A stretch of 64,000 bases of DNA from CAG-791 sp963650385 (GCA_963650385.1 CAVJLL010000008.1:1-64000); one strand, 5' to 3'. Shown: positions 33,563 through 41,707, counted from the stretch's first letter. Translations and numbers: made by a program. Notes: generated by a model from the sequence alone, not told the origin.

Positions 33563-34339
33563 ATGGATTATAAAAACGGCCGGCTTCAGCTCCCCAACGT
33601 GACGCTGACAGCGGTTACCAGCGTAAAGCTCTATGAGACCGTAAAGGCCATGGAATATTCCATGCGCAGCATTGATTTCGGAGATGTTGTTCTGGTTACA
33701 GACCGCAGGCCCTTTGGGCTTCCTTCCTCGATTCGCTATGCACATTGCGAGAAAATCGACAGCATCGACAAATTTAATCACTTTATGGTTTACGAGCTGG
33801 CGCCCTACATCCAGACCGATTTCATCCTCCTGGTGCATGCAGACGGCTTTGTCATCCACCCGGAGAAATGGAGCGATGAGTTCCTTCGCTACGACTACAT
33901 CGGCTCCCCCTGGCCTCTTCCGACGAACGACTATGCCTATCGGGATTCCAACGGGAACATCTGCCGCGTCGGCAACAGCGTCTCCATCCGCTCCCGGCGG
34001 CTGCTCGCTTACCCTTCGGAGCATCAGCTCCCCTGGGTCCCCGTCGATGATGGCTTCTACAACGAGGATATTTTCCTCTGCTGCCACTCTAAGAATCAGA
34101 TGGAGGCAGACGGACTTTCCTTCGCACCGCTCGAAACTGCCGTGCGCTTCGGCAGAGAGCATCCTCTTCCGGAAAATGCCGGTATCGAGCCCTTTGCCTT
34201 CCATAAGTGGCGCGGCGAGAACGCCGACTATCCGAGGTTCATTGCACCAAAGGACCGCATGAAAAATGCAGTCCGCCCGCTCCTGTTCTGGCGAAAAGGA
34301 GAGCACTGGAAGGCCCGTCACGGCTTCCCGTTACAGTGA
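33563..34339 (+). CDS. DUF5672-type glycosyltransferase-like protein
   Basis: A 258-residue protein with the DUF5672 pattern: VTLTAVTSVKLYETVKAMEY at the N-terminus, LVHADGFVIHPEKWSDEFL with its HxDG motif in the middle, YDYIGSPWP and a GNSVSIRSRRLL segment. DUF5672 proteins have a GT-A-like fold and usually sit in polysaccharide loci; no activity has been shown. ATG follows AAAGGGATC. Third gene of the glycan operon. Confidence 0.78.
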   Translation: MDYKNGRLQLPNVTLTAVTSVKLYETVKAMEYSMRSIDFGDVVLVTDRRPFGLPSSIRYAHCEKIDSIDKFNHFMVYELAPYIQTDFILLVHADGFVIHPEKWSDEFLRYDYIGSPWPLPTNDYAYRDSNGNICRVGNSVSIRSRRLLAYPSEHQLPWVPVDDGFYNEDIFLCCHSKNQMEADGLSFAPLETAVRFGREHPLPENAGIEPFAFHKWRGENADYPRFIAPKDRMKNAVRPLLFWRKGEHWKARHGFPLQ

Positions 34340-34387
34340 GTCCTCTCCCCCCAGGATCCGCAGCTGCTGCGGAAGAAAAGAGATCCC

Positions 34388-35395
34388 ATGGTTATTGACT
34401 GCATTCCCTTTTTTAATGAGCTGGACATTCTGAATCTCCGGCTGCACGTGCTGGATCTTTATGTCGATCGTTTTGTCATTGAAGAGGCAACGCGCACCTT
34501 TTCCGGCGAGAAAAAGGAGCTGTGTTTTGCCGCGCATAAGGACATGTTCGCCCCCTTCCTGCACAAAATCGATTATGTAGTGGTGGAGGATGATGTCCTG
34601 TCTGAGGACGGCATTCACGTAAATCCTGCCGCCGCAGCATATGCCCCCGAAATCCCCGGGCAGCCGCTCACGCACCGCCGGGACTACTTCCAGAAGAATC
34701 ACCTGATGGATCATCTGCAGGGCCTTTCGGAGGAGGATGTCATCTTGTTCGGCGATCTGGACGAAATCCCGAATCCCGCGGCACTTACCCGCGTTCTTAC
34801 AGACTATGATCCGTCAAAGGTCTATCACCTTGCCCAGCGGAATTTTTATGTCTTTCTGAATATGGAGGAGCAGCCGGTGCGGCTTCATTCCATCACCGGC
34901 GAGTTTCCGGATGTTCCTCCGGAGGAGAGAAAGTGGCTCGGCACCAAAATCTGCAGCCTCCGCAGCATTCCGGCGGAGGGCATCGTCCGCCTGCGGGATC
35001 TCATTCCGGTCACGGATTCCCGTTCCGTCCGCGTAGAGGACGGCGGATGGCACTTCGGTTATATGGGCGGACATCAGGAGACCAACGTGCTGAATCGCAT
35101 CGGAACCAAAATCCGTGCGGCCGCCCACCAGGAATACAACGATGCGGAGATCATTGCCGAGACCATGGACAAGCTCGTGCTGGGGCAGGATATCTTCGGC
35201 CGGAACGCGAGCTTTCACCGTGTCGAGCTCGATGAAACGTATCCCGCCTATCTTCTGGAGCACCGCAACGAGTACGAATACCTGATCCTGCCGCCCATTA
35301 CGGCCTGGACGCGTTTCACACACCGCTTCGATCTGACGGTCGGGCGGTTCTGCCGCAAGGCCGTCCGCAAGGTGCGCCGCATGCTCCATGTATGA
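34388..35395 (+). CDS. Family GT17-like glycosyltransferase
   Basis: A 335-residue protein related to Glyco_transf_17 (beta-1,4-N-acetylglucosaminyltransferase family). The start MVIDCIPFFNELDILNLRLH and the motif FVIEEATRTFSGEKKEL are hallmarks, and the metal-binding DxD-type motif is FGDLDEIPNP. Later GGWHFGYMGG is also typical. It is cytoplasmic, with no membrane segment. Last gene of the operon, ending at the terminator 35460. Confidence 0.85.
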   Translation: MVIDCIPFFNELDILNLRLHVLDLYVDRFVIEEATRTFSGEKKELCFAAHKDMFAPFLHKIDYVVVEDDVLSEDGIHVNPAAAAYAPEIPGQPLTHRRDYFQKNHLMDHLQGLSEEDVILFGDLDEIPNPAALTRVLTDYDPSKVYHLAQRNFYVFLNMEEQPVRLHSITGEFPDVPPEERKWLGTKICSLRSIPAEGIVRLRDLIPVTDSRSVRVEDGGWHFGYMGGHQETNVLNRIGTKIRAAAHQEYNDAEIIAETMDKLVLGQDIFGRNASFHRVELDETYPAYLLEHRNEYEYLILPPITAWTRFTHRFDLTVGRFCRKAVRKVRRMLHV

Positions 35396-35398
35396 AAT

Positions 35399-35429
35399 GA
35401 TAACTATTCAGAGCCAGGCAAATTTGCAA
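35399..35429. repeat. Dispersed intergenic repeat, family B (copy 2)
   Basis: GATAACTATTCAGAGCCAGG and the following CAAATTTGCA match 58261-58289 (AACTATTCGGAGCCAGG, CAAATTTGCA) almost exactly. It lies between the GT17-like stop codon and the terminator. Confidence 0.7.
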
Positions 35430-35459
35430 GTAATGCGCGAGTAATGCTTGCATTAACAA

Positions 35460-35505
35460 GCGCCCGGAATGCCTCATCGGCATCCCGGGCGCCTGTCTTT
35501 TTGCT
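35460..35505. terminator. Terminator of the glycosyltransferase operon
   Basis: GCGCCCGGAATGCC pairs with GGCATCCCGGGCGC, followed on the plus strand by CTGTCTTTTTGC. It separates the plus-strand glycan operon from the convergent protease gene. Confidence 0.85.
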
Positions 35506-35546
35506 TTTCTGCAGCCGCTTACATTAACTGCATCGCTTTCAATGTA

Positions 35547-37712
35547 TTACTTCTGTTCCGGCTGATCCGGCTTCAGTTCCTTCGGTGCTGCATTCTCTTC
35601 CTGCTGCAGCGGCTCTGTCTCTTCCGTTTTCTCCGTCTTCAGACTCTGCACTTCCTCTTTCAGCTGTGCAATCTCCTTCTCCTGCTCTGCCAGCTGCTGT
35701 TTCATTCTGCGAAGCTTTTTGTGTCTGCGAACCATCCATACAATGAACAGAATGATCAGCAGCAGCACGGCTGCAAGCTTGATCACCGTGACTGTATGGA
35801 TGCTGCCGGCCGGTTCTGCATAGCCAAGATCCGGAAGCTCGCCGCCCGTTTCTGCACTCATCTCCTCATCATTTGCGAAGGCGAGGTATGCCTTGATCGG
35901 GAAGTTGTCGTACACATAATCCGTGTAGTCCTCGTCCTCTTTGATGGCTGCAACAACATCCGAGAAATCCGTCCAGCCGCCCGTCTCATCCAGATAGAGA
36001 TAGCTCTCTCCCGGATTGATAACGCCAACGCTGTAGTAGCCCATCAGCTGATCCTCGTATTCCGAGAGCTCACTGCCTCTGTTCTCTAAGTGTATCTTAC
36101 GATTGTACTCCTCGACGCCCTCTTTGCTGGTCTGCGTGGAATTGGTGGAAACTGCGTAGCATTCCTCTCCGTCCGAAGGAACCCTCTGCGTCACGACGAC
36201 AGAATACTTCTGTCCCTTGGCAATGCTGACCGGGTTGCTCACATCCACCCTGTGGTATCCTGCGTGTGCGAAATCCGCACTCACCATGGCGGCCAGCTGT
36301 CCGTCCTCCGGTGATGCTGCACTCTCGTCCAGAAGATATACCTCAAATTCTACGCTCGTATTCTCCGCATCGGTCTCACAGGAAAGTGCCTCCAGCACCT
36401 CATCGTACTCCGCCGTGAATACGTTGGCCATCTGCATCTTTGTATCGCTCAGCCAGCCGGATGTTGCGTCCGTCTGCAGATAGTCATACTGATCAATAAT
36501 GTAACCGGTTTTGTCCTCTTCGCTGCCGGTGTCAAAATCAAAAACCTCCGCCGCGTCAAGACTCCTGTCATAGTAGGAGATATAGAAATAACCGGTTGCC
36601 TTGCCGTTCTCATCCTCGATGCCCCAGCTGAACTTATTCGGGAATTCCTCCGTGTCTGCTCCCCAGCTGTTCTTGACAATCCAGGCACCGTCTCCTTCCG
36701 GCTGATGCGCTTCTCCGTCTCCCCAGATATCGTCCGAATGGTCAAGGAAATCCGTGCTCTTGATGGTATCGTCCCATCCGACGATGGTCACCGCATGCGT
36801 GGGCTGTGCACTGTCATAGGTGTAATGCGTCCACTTATTGTCTTCGGTATTCAGATAGACCGGATTCAGGTCACCATTCAGTGCATCCGCCGGCATATAC
36901 ATGTCCGCCGCGAAGGCAATCGACACCGCCTTGCCCTCCATGAGGACCTTCTTGATCGTATCGGTAGCGTTCTGGTCATACCCTATGTACGCGGCGTTGC
37001 GCGCATCCAGATCACTCTCCTCCGCAACGTCACAGTCCGCCGCGTAGACCGCCGGAGACGGAAGCACGTCGGAATTGATCAGCTCATACGTCTGCAGGAA
37101 TTTATAATCATCCGGGATCGTCCAGTCGTCATCCGCACTGTAGCAGATGTTCTCCAGCAAAAACGCGTCCGTCTTGCTGTTCTTTCCCCGGTAGGGAACC
37201 GTTTCCTCATCCACAACACCGATTCCGCTGGAAAAGACCGACGTAGCCGTGAACATCATTCCGCCTACGCTCAGGGCATCTCTGTCGAGCCCCTCCACCA
37301 TATGGATTCCTTCTCCGTCCTGCGAAGAGCCGTCATTCATATAGCTTCTTGCAAAATACCCCACATGGTGCTCAGAGAGGTCAAGTCCGGTTTCTTCGTA
37401 CGTCTTGCCAAGGCTCGTCAATATGCTCGTCTCCGCTGCTGCAATCGCAGCAAAGCCCCAGCAGGTTCCCCACGGATTCTGAAACTTAACCGGCGTAACC
37501 ACGCCCCGGTCTCTTAAATCAAATTTTTCCGGAAGTGACTCATCCGGTGCAGTCTCTTCAATCGCCCGGTCTGTCTCCGACGGACTGTCCATAAGGTAAT
37601 CTGCCGCCTCCGTCACGTCTGCACTGCTCTGTGCACAGGCAATGACCGGGTTCAGTGCCGTCACACAGGCCAGCGCCCCCGGCAGAACGGTGTACATGAA
37701 TCCTTTTCTCAT
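35547..37712 (-). CDS. Membrane-anchored papain-like (C1) cysteine protease
   Basis: A 721-residue exported protease. A signal peptide (1-27) is followed by the C1 catalytic domain, with Cys84 in QNPWGTCWGFAA, His about 306 in PTHAVTIVGWDD and Asn about 348 in IVKNSWGA; the oxyanion Gln lies just before Cys. Residues about 400-610 form the lectin-like beta domain common in clostridial relatives. A membrane segment (about 632-653, IKLAAVLLLIILFIVWMV) anchors it, and the cytoplasmic tail is a Gln/Glu/Lys-rich coiled coil (about 655-720). It is therefore a surface protease with an unusually long inside tail. ATG 37712 follows AAAGGGGACGATT. Confidence 0.9.
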   Translation of the reverse strand: MRKGFMYTVLPGALACVTALNPVIACAQSSADVTEAADYLMDSPSETDRAIEETAPDESLPEKFDLRDRGVVTPVKFQNPWGTCWGFAAIAAAETSILTSLGKTYEETGLDLSEHHVGYFARSYMNDGSSQDGEGIHMVEGLDRDALSVGGMMFTATSVFSSGIGVVDEETVPYRGKNSKTDAFLLENICYSADDDWTIPDDYKFLQTYELINSDVLPSPAVYAADCDVAEESDLDARNAAYIGYDQNATDTIKKVLMEGKAVSIAFAADMYMPADALNGDLNPVYLNTEDNKWTHYTYDSAQPTHAVTIVGWDDTIKSTDFLDHSDDIWGDGEAHQPEGDGAWIVKNSWGADTEEFPNKFSWGIEDENGKATGYFYISYYDRSLDAAEVFDFDTGSEEDKTGYIIDQYDYLQTDATSGWLSDTKMQMANVFTAEYDEVLEALSCETDAENTSVEFEVYLLDESAASPEDGQLAAMVSADFAHAGYHRVDVSNPVSIAKGQKYSVVVTQRVPSDGEECYAVSTNSTQTSKEGVEEYNRKIHLENRGSELSEYEDQLMGYYSVGVINPGESYLYLDETGGWTDFSDVVAAIKEDEDYTDYVYDNFPIKAYLAFANDEEMSAETGGELPDLGYAEPAGSIHTVTVIKLAAVLLLIILFIVWMVRRHKKLRRMKQQLAEQEKEIAQLKEEVQSLKTEKTEETEPLQQEENAAPKELKPDQPEQK

Positions 37713-37755
37713 AATCGTCCCCTTTCCCGCTGCATGCGCGGTGTGTTTTGATAAT

Positions 37756-37815
37756 CAGTAATTATTTAGCACCCATCTCGAATTTGCTTCGCAAATCCTC
37801 GATGCGGCTGGCCAG
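37756..37815 (+). repeat. Dispersed palindromic repeat, family A (copy 2)
   Basis: Inverted copy of 1-60. It is directly followed by a UUCG-type hairpin (AGGTCC-TTCG-GGACCT-like, 37816-37832) and then by the family C repeat at 37868, giving a composite block of small palindromes in the 37713-37963 gap. Confidence 0.75.
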
Positions 37816-37867
37816 AGGTCCTTCGGACCTTGGCCGCCTGCCAATTTCAATCGTGAATATGCCTGCA

Positions 37868-37901
37868 AGCAGTCAATTCACGTTGAAATGTAGCAGGTGC
37901 T
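37868..37901 (+). repeat. Dispersed intergenic repeat, family C (copy 2)
   Basis: AGCAGTCAATTCACGTTGAA and the following ATGTAGCAGGTGCT match 10991-11024 with about five differences. Confidence 0.7.
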
Positions 37902-37963
37902 AAACAGATACGATAATTATATATTTTCCACACGCAATCGCACAATACGCAGGCTTTTACCGC

Positions 37964-38098
37964 CTATTTTTCTTCCTTTTTCACCGGGAACAGTGCGGTC
38001 AGCACCTTCATAATAACAATCAGGACAATTGCCACCACAAAGATTCCCAGCATGCCAAAGCCCATAACCTTCAACGATTCTATAAAATTCGCAAGCAT
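37964..38098 (-). CDS. OadG-like small subunit of a Na+-pump decarboxylase
   Basis: A 44-residue membrane protein, MLANFIESLKVMGFGMLGIF at the N-terminus, one hydrophobic segment rich in Val/Ile (about 16-37) and a Lys/Glu tail (VKKEEK). The one-helix layout and the phrase VMGFGMLGIFVV are typical of oxaloacetate decarboxylase gamma (OadG) subunits, but the usual cytoplasmic tail is almost absent. RBS GGAGAAAGGCAG precedes the ATG. It lies 114 bases after oadB with a family B hairpin in between. A longer overlapping frame (to 38123) in another register has no such features and is rejected. Confidence 0.75.
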   Translation of the reverse strand: MLANFIESLKVMGFGMLGIFVVAIVLIVIMKVLTALFPVKKEEK

Positions 38099-38132
38099 CT
38101 GCCTTTCTCCTTTTCTGTATCAAAACAATTCA

Positions 38133-38182
38133 AGTAGTTATTCAGAGCCCATTCGCAAAATCCCTTGGCTCTGAATAATTAT
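38133..38182. repeat. Dispersed repeat, family B (copy 3), hairpin form
   Basis: TTATTCAGAGCC and GGCTCTGAATAA form a perfect inverted repeat around CATTCGCAAAATCCCTT. It lies between oadB and the OadG-like gene, so it is transcribed and could fold in the mRNA. Elsewhere the family appears as single arms. Confidence 0.7.
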
Positions 38183-38212
38183 CAATTCAAAGTGCTGCAC
38201 TTCCCTGCCGTC

Positions 38213-39349
38213 TTACAGCAGCGGGATCAGGCTCAGAAGGAGTCCTCCTGCAATTACCGACGCAATCTGGCCGGATACATTGACGCTGGTGGCCTGCATG
38301 ATCAGGACATTCGTCGGATCCTCCTTCAGGCCCATCTGTGTGATGACACGCGCCGACATCGGGAACGCGGAGATGCCGCAGGCACCGATCATCGGGTTGA
38401 TTTTCTTCTTCAGGAACAGATTCAGAATCTTGGCAAACAGAACGCCGCCGGCCGTATCAAAAATAAAAGCAACCAGTCCCAGCAGAAGGATGAACAGCGT
38501 CTGCACATTCAGGAAGTTCTCTGCACGCATCTGGGATGCAACGGTAATGCCCAGGAGCAGTGTGATCAGGTTTGCCAGTGTTCCCTGTGCAGTATCCGAG
38601 AGCGAATCCAGCACGCCGCATTCACGAATCAGATTGCCGAACATCAGAAAGCCTACCAGCGCCACGCTGCGCGGAGCGATCAGACCCGCTACCACGGTAA
38701 TGCAGATCGGGAAGAGGATCTTTGCCGTCTTGGATACACTTCCTGCCTGGTAGTTCATGTGGATGGTTCTCTCTGCCTTTGTGGTAATCAGACGAATAAC
38801 CGGAGGCTGAATGATGGGAACCAGCGCCATGTAGGAATATGCGGCAACGATAATCGCGCCCAGATATTTCGAGCTGTAATAATCTGCCACGAAGATGGAT
38901 GTCGGGCCGTCTGCGGCACCGATGATGCCGACCGAAGCCGCATCCTGCAGGGAAAATCCGAACAGGGTTGCCAGGCTTAACGTAAAGAAAATGCCGAACT
39001 GCGCCGCTGCGCCGAAGAGCATCATCGTAGGATTTGCCAGAAGCGGCGTGAAATCAATCATCGCGCCGATGCCGACGAACAACAGGAGCAGGAACAGCTC
39101 GTTGGAAATTCCGGAGTTAAACAGAATATCCAAAGGTCCCTCCGTGAGAATGCCGTCGATGGTCTGCGTAACCGCTCCCGACAATGGCAGATTCACAAAA
39201 ATCGCGCCAAACCCCATCGGAACCAGGAGCGTAGGCTCCATCTCCTTTTTGATTCCAAGCCATATGAGAATTCCGCCGATTCCCCACATGGCGACCATCT
39301 GCCACGTCAGATTGGTCACGTTTCCGAATAAATCCATCAGCTGCTGCAT
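38213..39349 (-). CDS. Na+-translocating decarboxylase beta subunit
   Basis: A 378-residue membrane protein of the OadB/GcdB/MmdB family, which couples decarboxylation of a biotin-bound carboxyl group to Na+ export. Conserved family segments include LFVGIGAMIDFTPLLANP, GIIGAADGPTSIFV (with the Na+-binding Asp), and GACGISAFPMSARV near the C-terminus. ATG 39349 has TGGAGGTAGCAA upstream. Only the OadG-like gene follows; no carboxyltransferase or biotin carrier gene is nearby, so the substrate (oxaloacetate, methylmalonyl-CoA, glutaconyl-CoA, malonate) cannot be told. The leader has its own promoter, a riboswitch-like fold and a terminator. Confidence 0.92.
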   Translation of the reverse strand: MQQLMDLFGNVTNLTWQMVAMWGIGGILIWLGIKKEMEPTLLVPMGFGAIFVNLPLSGAVTQTIDGILTEGPLDILFNSGISNELFLLLLFVGIGAMIDFTPLLANPTMMLFGAAAQFGIFFTLSLATLFGFSLQDAASVGIIGAADGPTSIFVADYYSSKYLGAIIVAAYSYMALVPIIQPPVIRLITTKAERTIHMNYQAGSVSKTAKILFPICITVVAGLIAPRSVALVGFLMFGNLIRECGVLDSLSDTAQGTLANLITLLLGITVASQMRAENFLNVQTLFILLLGLVAFIFDTAGGVLFAKILNLFLKKKINPMIGACGISAFPMSARVITQMGLKEDPTNVLIMQATSVNVSGQIASVIAGGLLLSLIPLL

Positions 39350-39460
39350 TTGCTACCTCCATAGCGTGAAATTCCGGGGCGGAGCCTCTCCGCCCGCTGT
39401 GATAAAGAACCTGCAGGATTCCTTCCTCCGCACATCGATCATCGAGCATCGATGTCCCGG

Positions 39461-39516
39461 CAATACAAAAGCGGCAAGACCTTTACCGCATTAACCTGCA
39501 ATAAAAGTCTTGCCGC
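39461..39516 (-). terminator. Terminator in the oadB leader (expression platform)
   Basis: On the minus strand GCGGCAAGAC pairs with GTCTTGCCGC, followed by TTTTGTATT. Its 5' arm is the same sequence that would close the riboswitch-like aptamer, so the two folds exclude each other. It may also end the Na+/phosphate cotransporter transcript. Confidence 0.75.
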
Positions 39517-39692
39517 CAGAATACACAAGCTCTCTTCTGTTCCGGTACCGGGCCGAGTACATCAATCTCAGAATAACCAGGCCGTACTGACGATACCGGA
39601 TCCTGTCCTTTGTACTGCATCTGTGCATTTCGTCTGCGTTTCACAAACTCACCACGTGCCGTACATGTCCAGGCAGCTACTCCCTTTTCTCA
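39500..39692 (-). ncRNA. Candidate yybP-ykoY-type (Mn2+-class) riboswitch ahead of oadB
   Basis: The minus-strand leader contains three blocks in the order seen in yybP-ykoY RNAs: AAAAGGGAGTAGC (39688-39676), ATCGTCAGTAC (39594-39584) and GGCAAGACTTTT (39514-39503). The first and last pair (AAAAG with CTTTT), as in the closing P1 stem, and the last block is shared with the downstream terminator, which is the standard expression platform. A well-spaced promoter ends just before it. The distance between blocks is larger than in many members, and the middle block diverges from the CGTCAACATAC form, so the class is a judgement from memory of the consensus. Confidence 0.55.
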
Positions 39693-39694
39693 GA

Positions 39695-39723
39695 ACTTTA
39701 CCTTTCCAAAGGAGGTTCGTCAA
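39695..39723 (-). promoter_or_regulatory. Promoter of the oadB-oadG leader
   Basis: On the minus strand TTGACG, 17 bases, TAAAGT. The predicted start point, about 39688, falls exactly at the 5' end of the riboswitch-like fold. Confidence 0.6.
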
Positions 39724-39773
39724 GCATAACACACGGCATTCTCCGCCAGGCCCCGTCGTGGCGTAACAGTACA

Positions 39774-39798
39774 CTCGCCAGCCAAGCGGCAGTGCGGC
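39774..39798 (+). repeat. Dispersed intergenic repeat, family D (copy 3)
   Basis: CTCGCCAGCCAAGCGGCAG corresponds to 11038-11062. It lies just after the cotransporter stop codon, upstream of the oadB promoter. Confidence 0.6.
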
Positions 39799-39820
39799 AC
39801 CTATGCAGCAAACACCGAAT

Positions 39821-41563
39821 CTACAGCGTGACGGCCTTCGCCTCCATCAGCTCCGGCAAATGCTCGGAGTGATCCAGCACCTCCTCAGAAATGCTGACAC
39901 AGTTGTCTGCGATACGATCCACGTTGTAGAGAATTTCCGAATAGATGCCGGTCATCTCCTTCGTGCACTTTCCGTTCTCCACACGCTTTAAATGTGCCTT
40001 GTTAAACTGACGGACTGCCTTATGCAGCTTGTTTTTGGCCTTGGTGATTTTGGACGGATCTTCCCTGCTGCCGGCCTTCCACTGAAGCGGTCCTACCGCC
40101 AGCTGGTACAGATTCCCTGCTGCCGCAAAGCACTTATTCAGCTCCTCACCGGCATCCCCGGACAGGTTTTTCCCTTCCGCACGAAGACTGGACATTCCGG
40201 TCACAATATCGCTGCAGCGGTCCGATATGCGGTCAATATTGCTGATGACGGACAAAAGAGCGGTTGCCTGATCCGCCTGCTCCGGTGTAAGAGAGCCGCT
40301 TGTAAAGAGCTCCGTAATATAGGAGACCACGCTTGTCTGCACAGCCTTGTCATTCTGATACCGCTGCGCAAATCCTTTTTCCTTTTCCTTCAGTGCGGCA
40401 GGATCTGCCCCCTGCTGCATTCCGCCCAGAACCGTGTCGTTCATGTTGTCCAGCAGCGCCTCTGCGCGGTCGATGCAGCGCCGGATTTCTTTGGAAACCA
40501 ACAGAAGCGCAGCCTGGGGCTGTGTCACCATGCGAAGGTCCAGAAACATCGGACGTCCGTCCAGCTCCGACTCCCCGCCGGCTGCAGCGCGGTCCGGCAC
40601 AATGCGGCAGACAATTTTCACCATCACTGCAATCAGCGGCAGCCACACAATGGTGCAGACCACGTTGAAGGTCGTATGTGCATTCGCGATCTGCCGGGAA
40701 ATCACCTCGATCTCCGGCCCCTTCGGTGAAATCCATTCCACAAACTTTGCAAACCACGGAATCAGAAATGCAAACACAATGGATCCGCTGATGTTGAAGC
40801 ACGAATGTGCCACAGCGGTTCTCTTGGCATCCTTACTCTGTCCGATGGACGCCAGAAGTGCCGTAATGGTCGTTCCGATGTTGTCTCCCAGAAGGATCGG
40901 TATCGCGCCAGTAAGGCCGATGACGCTGCTCACGCCGTCCGGTCCGGCCTGCGACGCAAAGCTCTGAAGCACGGCAATGGTTGCCGAGGAGGACTGCACC
41001 ACCAGCGTCATGCCTAGGCCGAGGAGAATACCCAGAATCGGAACATCCCGCACCTTGCTCATCAGCTCCGTAAATATCGGACTGGCTGCAAGCGGCTCCA
41101 TGACCGATGACATAATCTGAATGCCTTCGAAGAGAAGACCGAAGGAGAAGAATACCATTGCAATATTCTTGACTCTCTCATCCTTGGCAAGGAACTGCAC
41201 CAGAAATCCGATAAACAGAATCGGGTAAATGTAATCACCGATGTCAAAGGCGATGAGCTGCGCTGTCATCGTGGTGCCGATGTTGGCTCCGAAGATGACC
41301 GAAATTGCCTGCGGCAGTCCCATCAGGCCGGCGCTGACAAAGCCGATGACCATAACGGTGGTCGCGCTGGAGGACTGCAGCACAGCGGTTACCAGTGCAC
41401 CCGCCAATGCTCCCATCAGCGGATTTTTGGTGAGGAATCCCAGAATGCTGCGCATCTTTTCTCCGGCCGCCTTCTGCAGCGATTCGCTCATCTGATTCAT
41501 TCCGTACAGAAAAACAGCCAGACCGCCCAACAGTCCAAACAGCGTTGTTATCGCACTCGACAT
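39821..41563 (-). CDS. Na+/phosphate cotransporter family protein (NptA-like) with PhoU domain
   Basis: A 580-residue protein. Residues 1-310 contain two Na_Pi_cotrans repeats with the duplicated QSSSATTVMVIGFV and QSSSATIAVLQSF motifs and GANIGTTMTA / GDNIGTTITA; residues about 340-560 are a cytoplasmic PhoU-like helical domain. It gives low-affinity, Na+-driven phosphate uptake. ATG 41563 follows AAGGAGAAATCGT. The 145-base gap after phoR holds a Pho-box array and a -10 element, so it can be expressed separately from the pst-pho operon. Confidence 0.92.
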   Translation of the reverse strand: MSSAITTLFGLLGGLAVFLYGMNQMSESLQKAAGEKMRSILGFLTKNPLMGALAGALVTAVLQSSSATTVMVIGFVSAGLMGLPQAISVIFGANIGTTMTAQLIAFDIGDYIYPILFIGFLVQFLAKDERVKNIAMVFFSFGLLFEGIQIMSSVMEPLAASPIFTELMSKVRDVPILGILLGLGMTLVVQSSSATIAVLQSFASQAGPDGVSSVIGLTGAIPILLGDNIGTTITALLASIGQSKDAKRTAVAHSCFNISGSIVFAFLIPWFAKFVEWISPKGPEIEVISRQIANAHTTFNVVCTIVWLPLIAVMVKIVCRIVPDRAAAGGESELDGRPMFLDLRMVTQPQAALLLVSKEIRRCIDRAEALLDNMNDTVLGGMQQGADPAALKEKEKGFAQRYQNDKAVQTSVVSYITELFTSGSLTPEQADQATALLSVISNIDRISDRCSDIVTGMSSLRAEGKNLSGDAGEELNKCFAAAGNLYQLAVGPLQWKAGSREDPSKITKAKNKLHKAVRQFNKAHLKRVENGKCTKEMTGIYSEILYNVDRIADNCVSISEEVLDHSEHLPELMEAKAVTL

Positions 41564-41611
41564 ACGATTTCTCCTTTTTCACATTCCCTGATTTTCTTCT
41601 TACCCGAAGTT

Positions 41612-41684
41612 ATCATATTAAATTCATGTAAAATCTCCAGTCCTTTTTTGTAAAATCCATGTAAAGTATGTAAAAAGGCGTAAA
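41612..41684 (-). promoter_or_regulatory. Pho-box array and promoter of the Na+/phosphate cotransporter gene
   Basis: On the minus strand five TTTAC(A/G) hexamers occur at 41684-41679 (TTTACG), 41674-41669, 41665-41660, 41654-41649 and 41632-41627. Steps are 10, 9, 11 and 22 bases, that is near helical repeats, as in PhoP/PhoB boxes. A TATGAT -10 lies at 41617-41612. This is the richest Pho-box cluster of the window. Confidence 0.75.
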
Positions 41685-41707
41685 GGCTTCTGCGCTTCCT
41701 TTCTGTT

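Noticed and set aside
37917..38123. Alternative 68-codon minus-strand frame over the OadG-like gene
   Set aside because: It has no ribosome binding site or recognisable feature; the other frame gives a typical OadG helix after GGAGAAAGGCAG.
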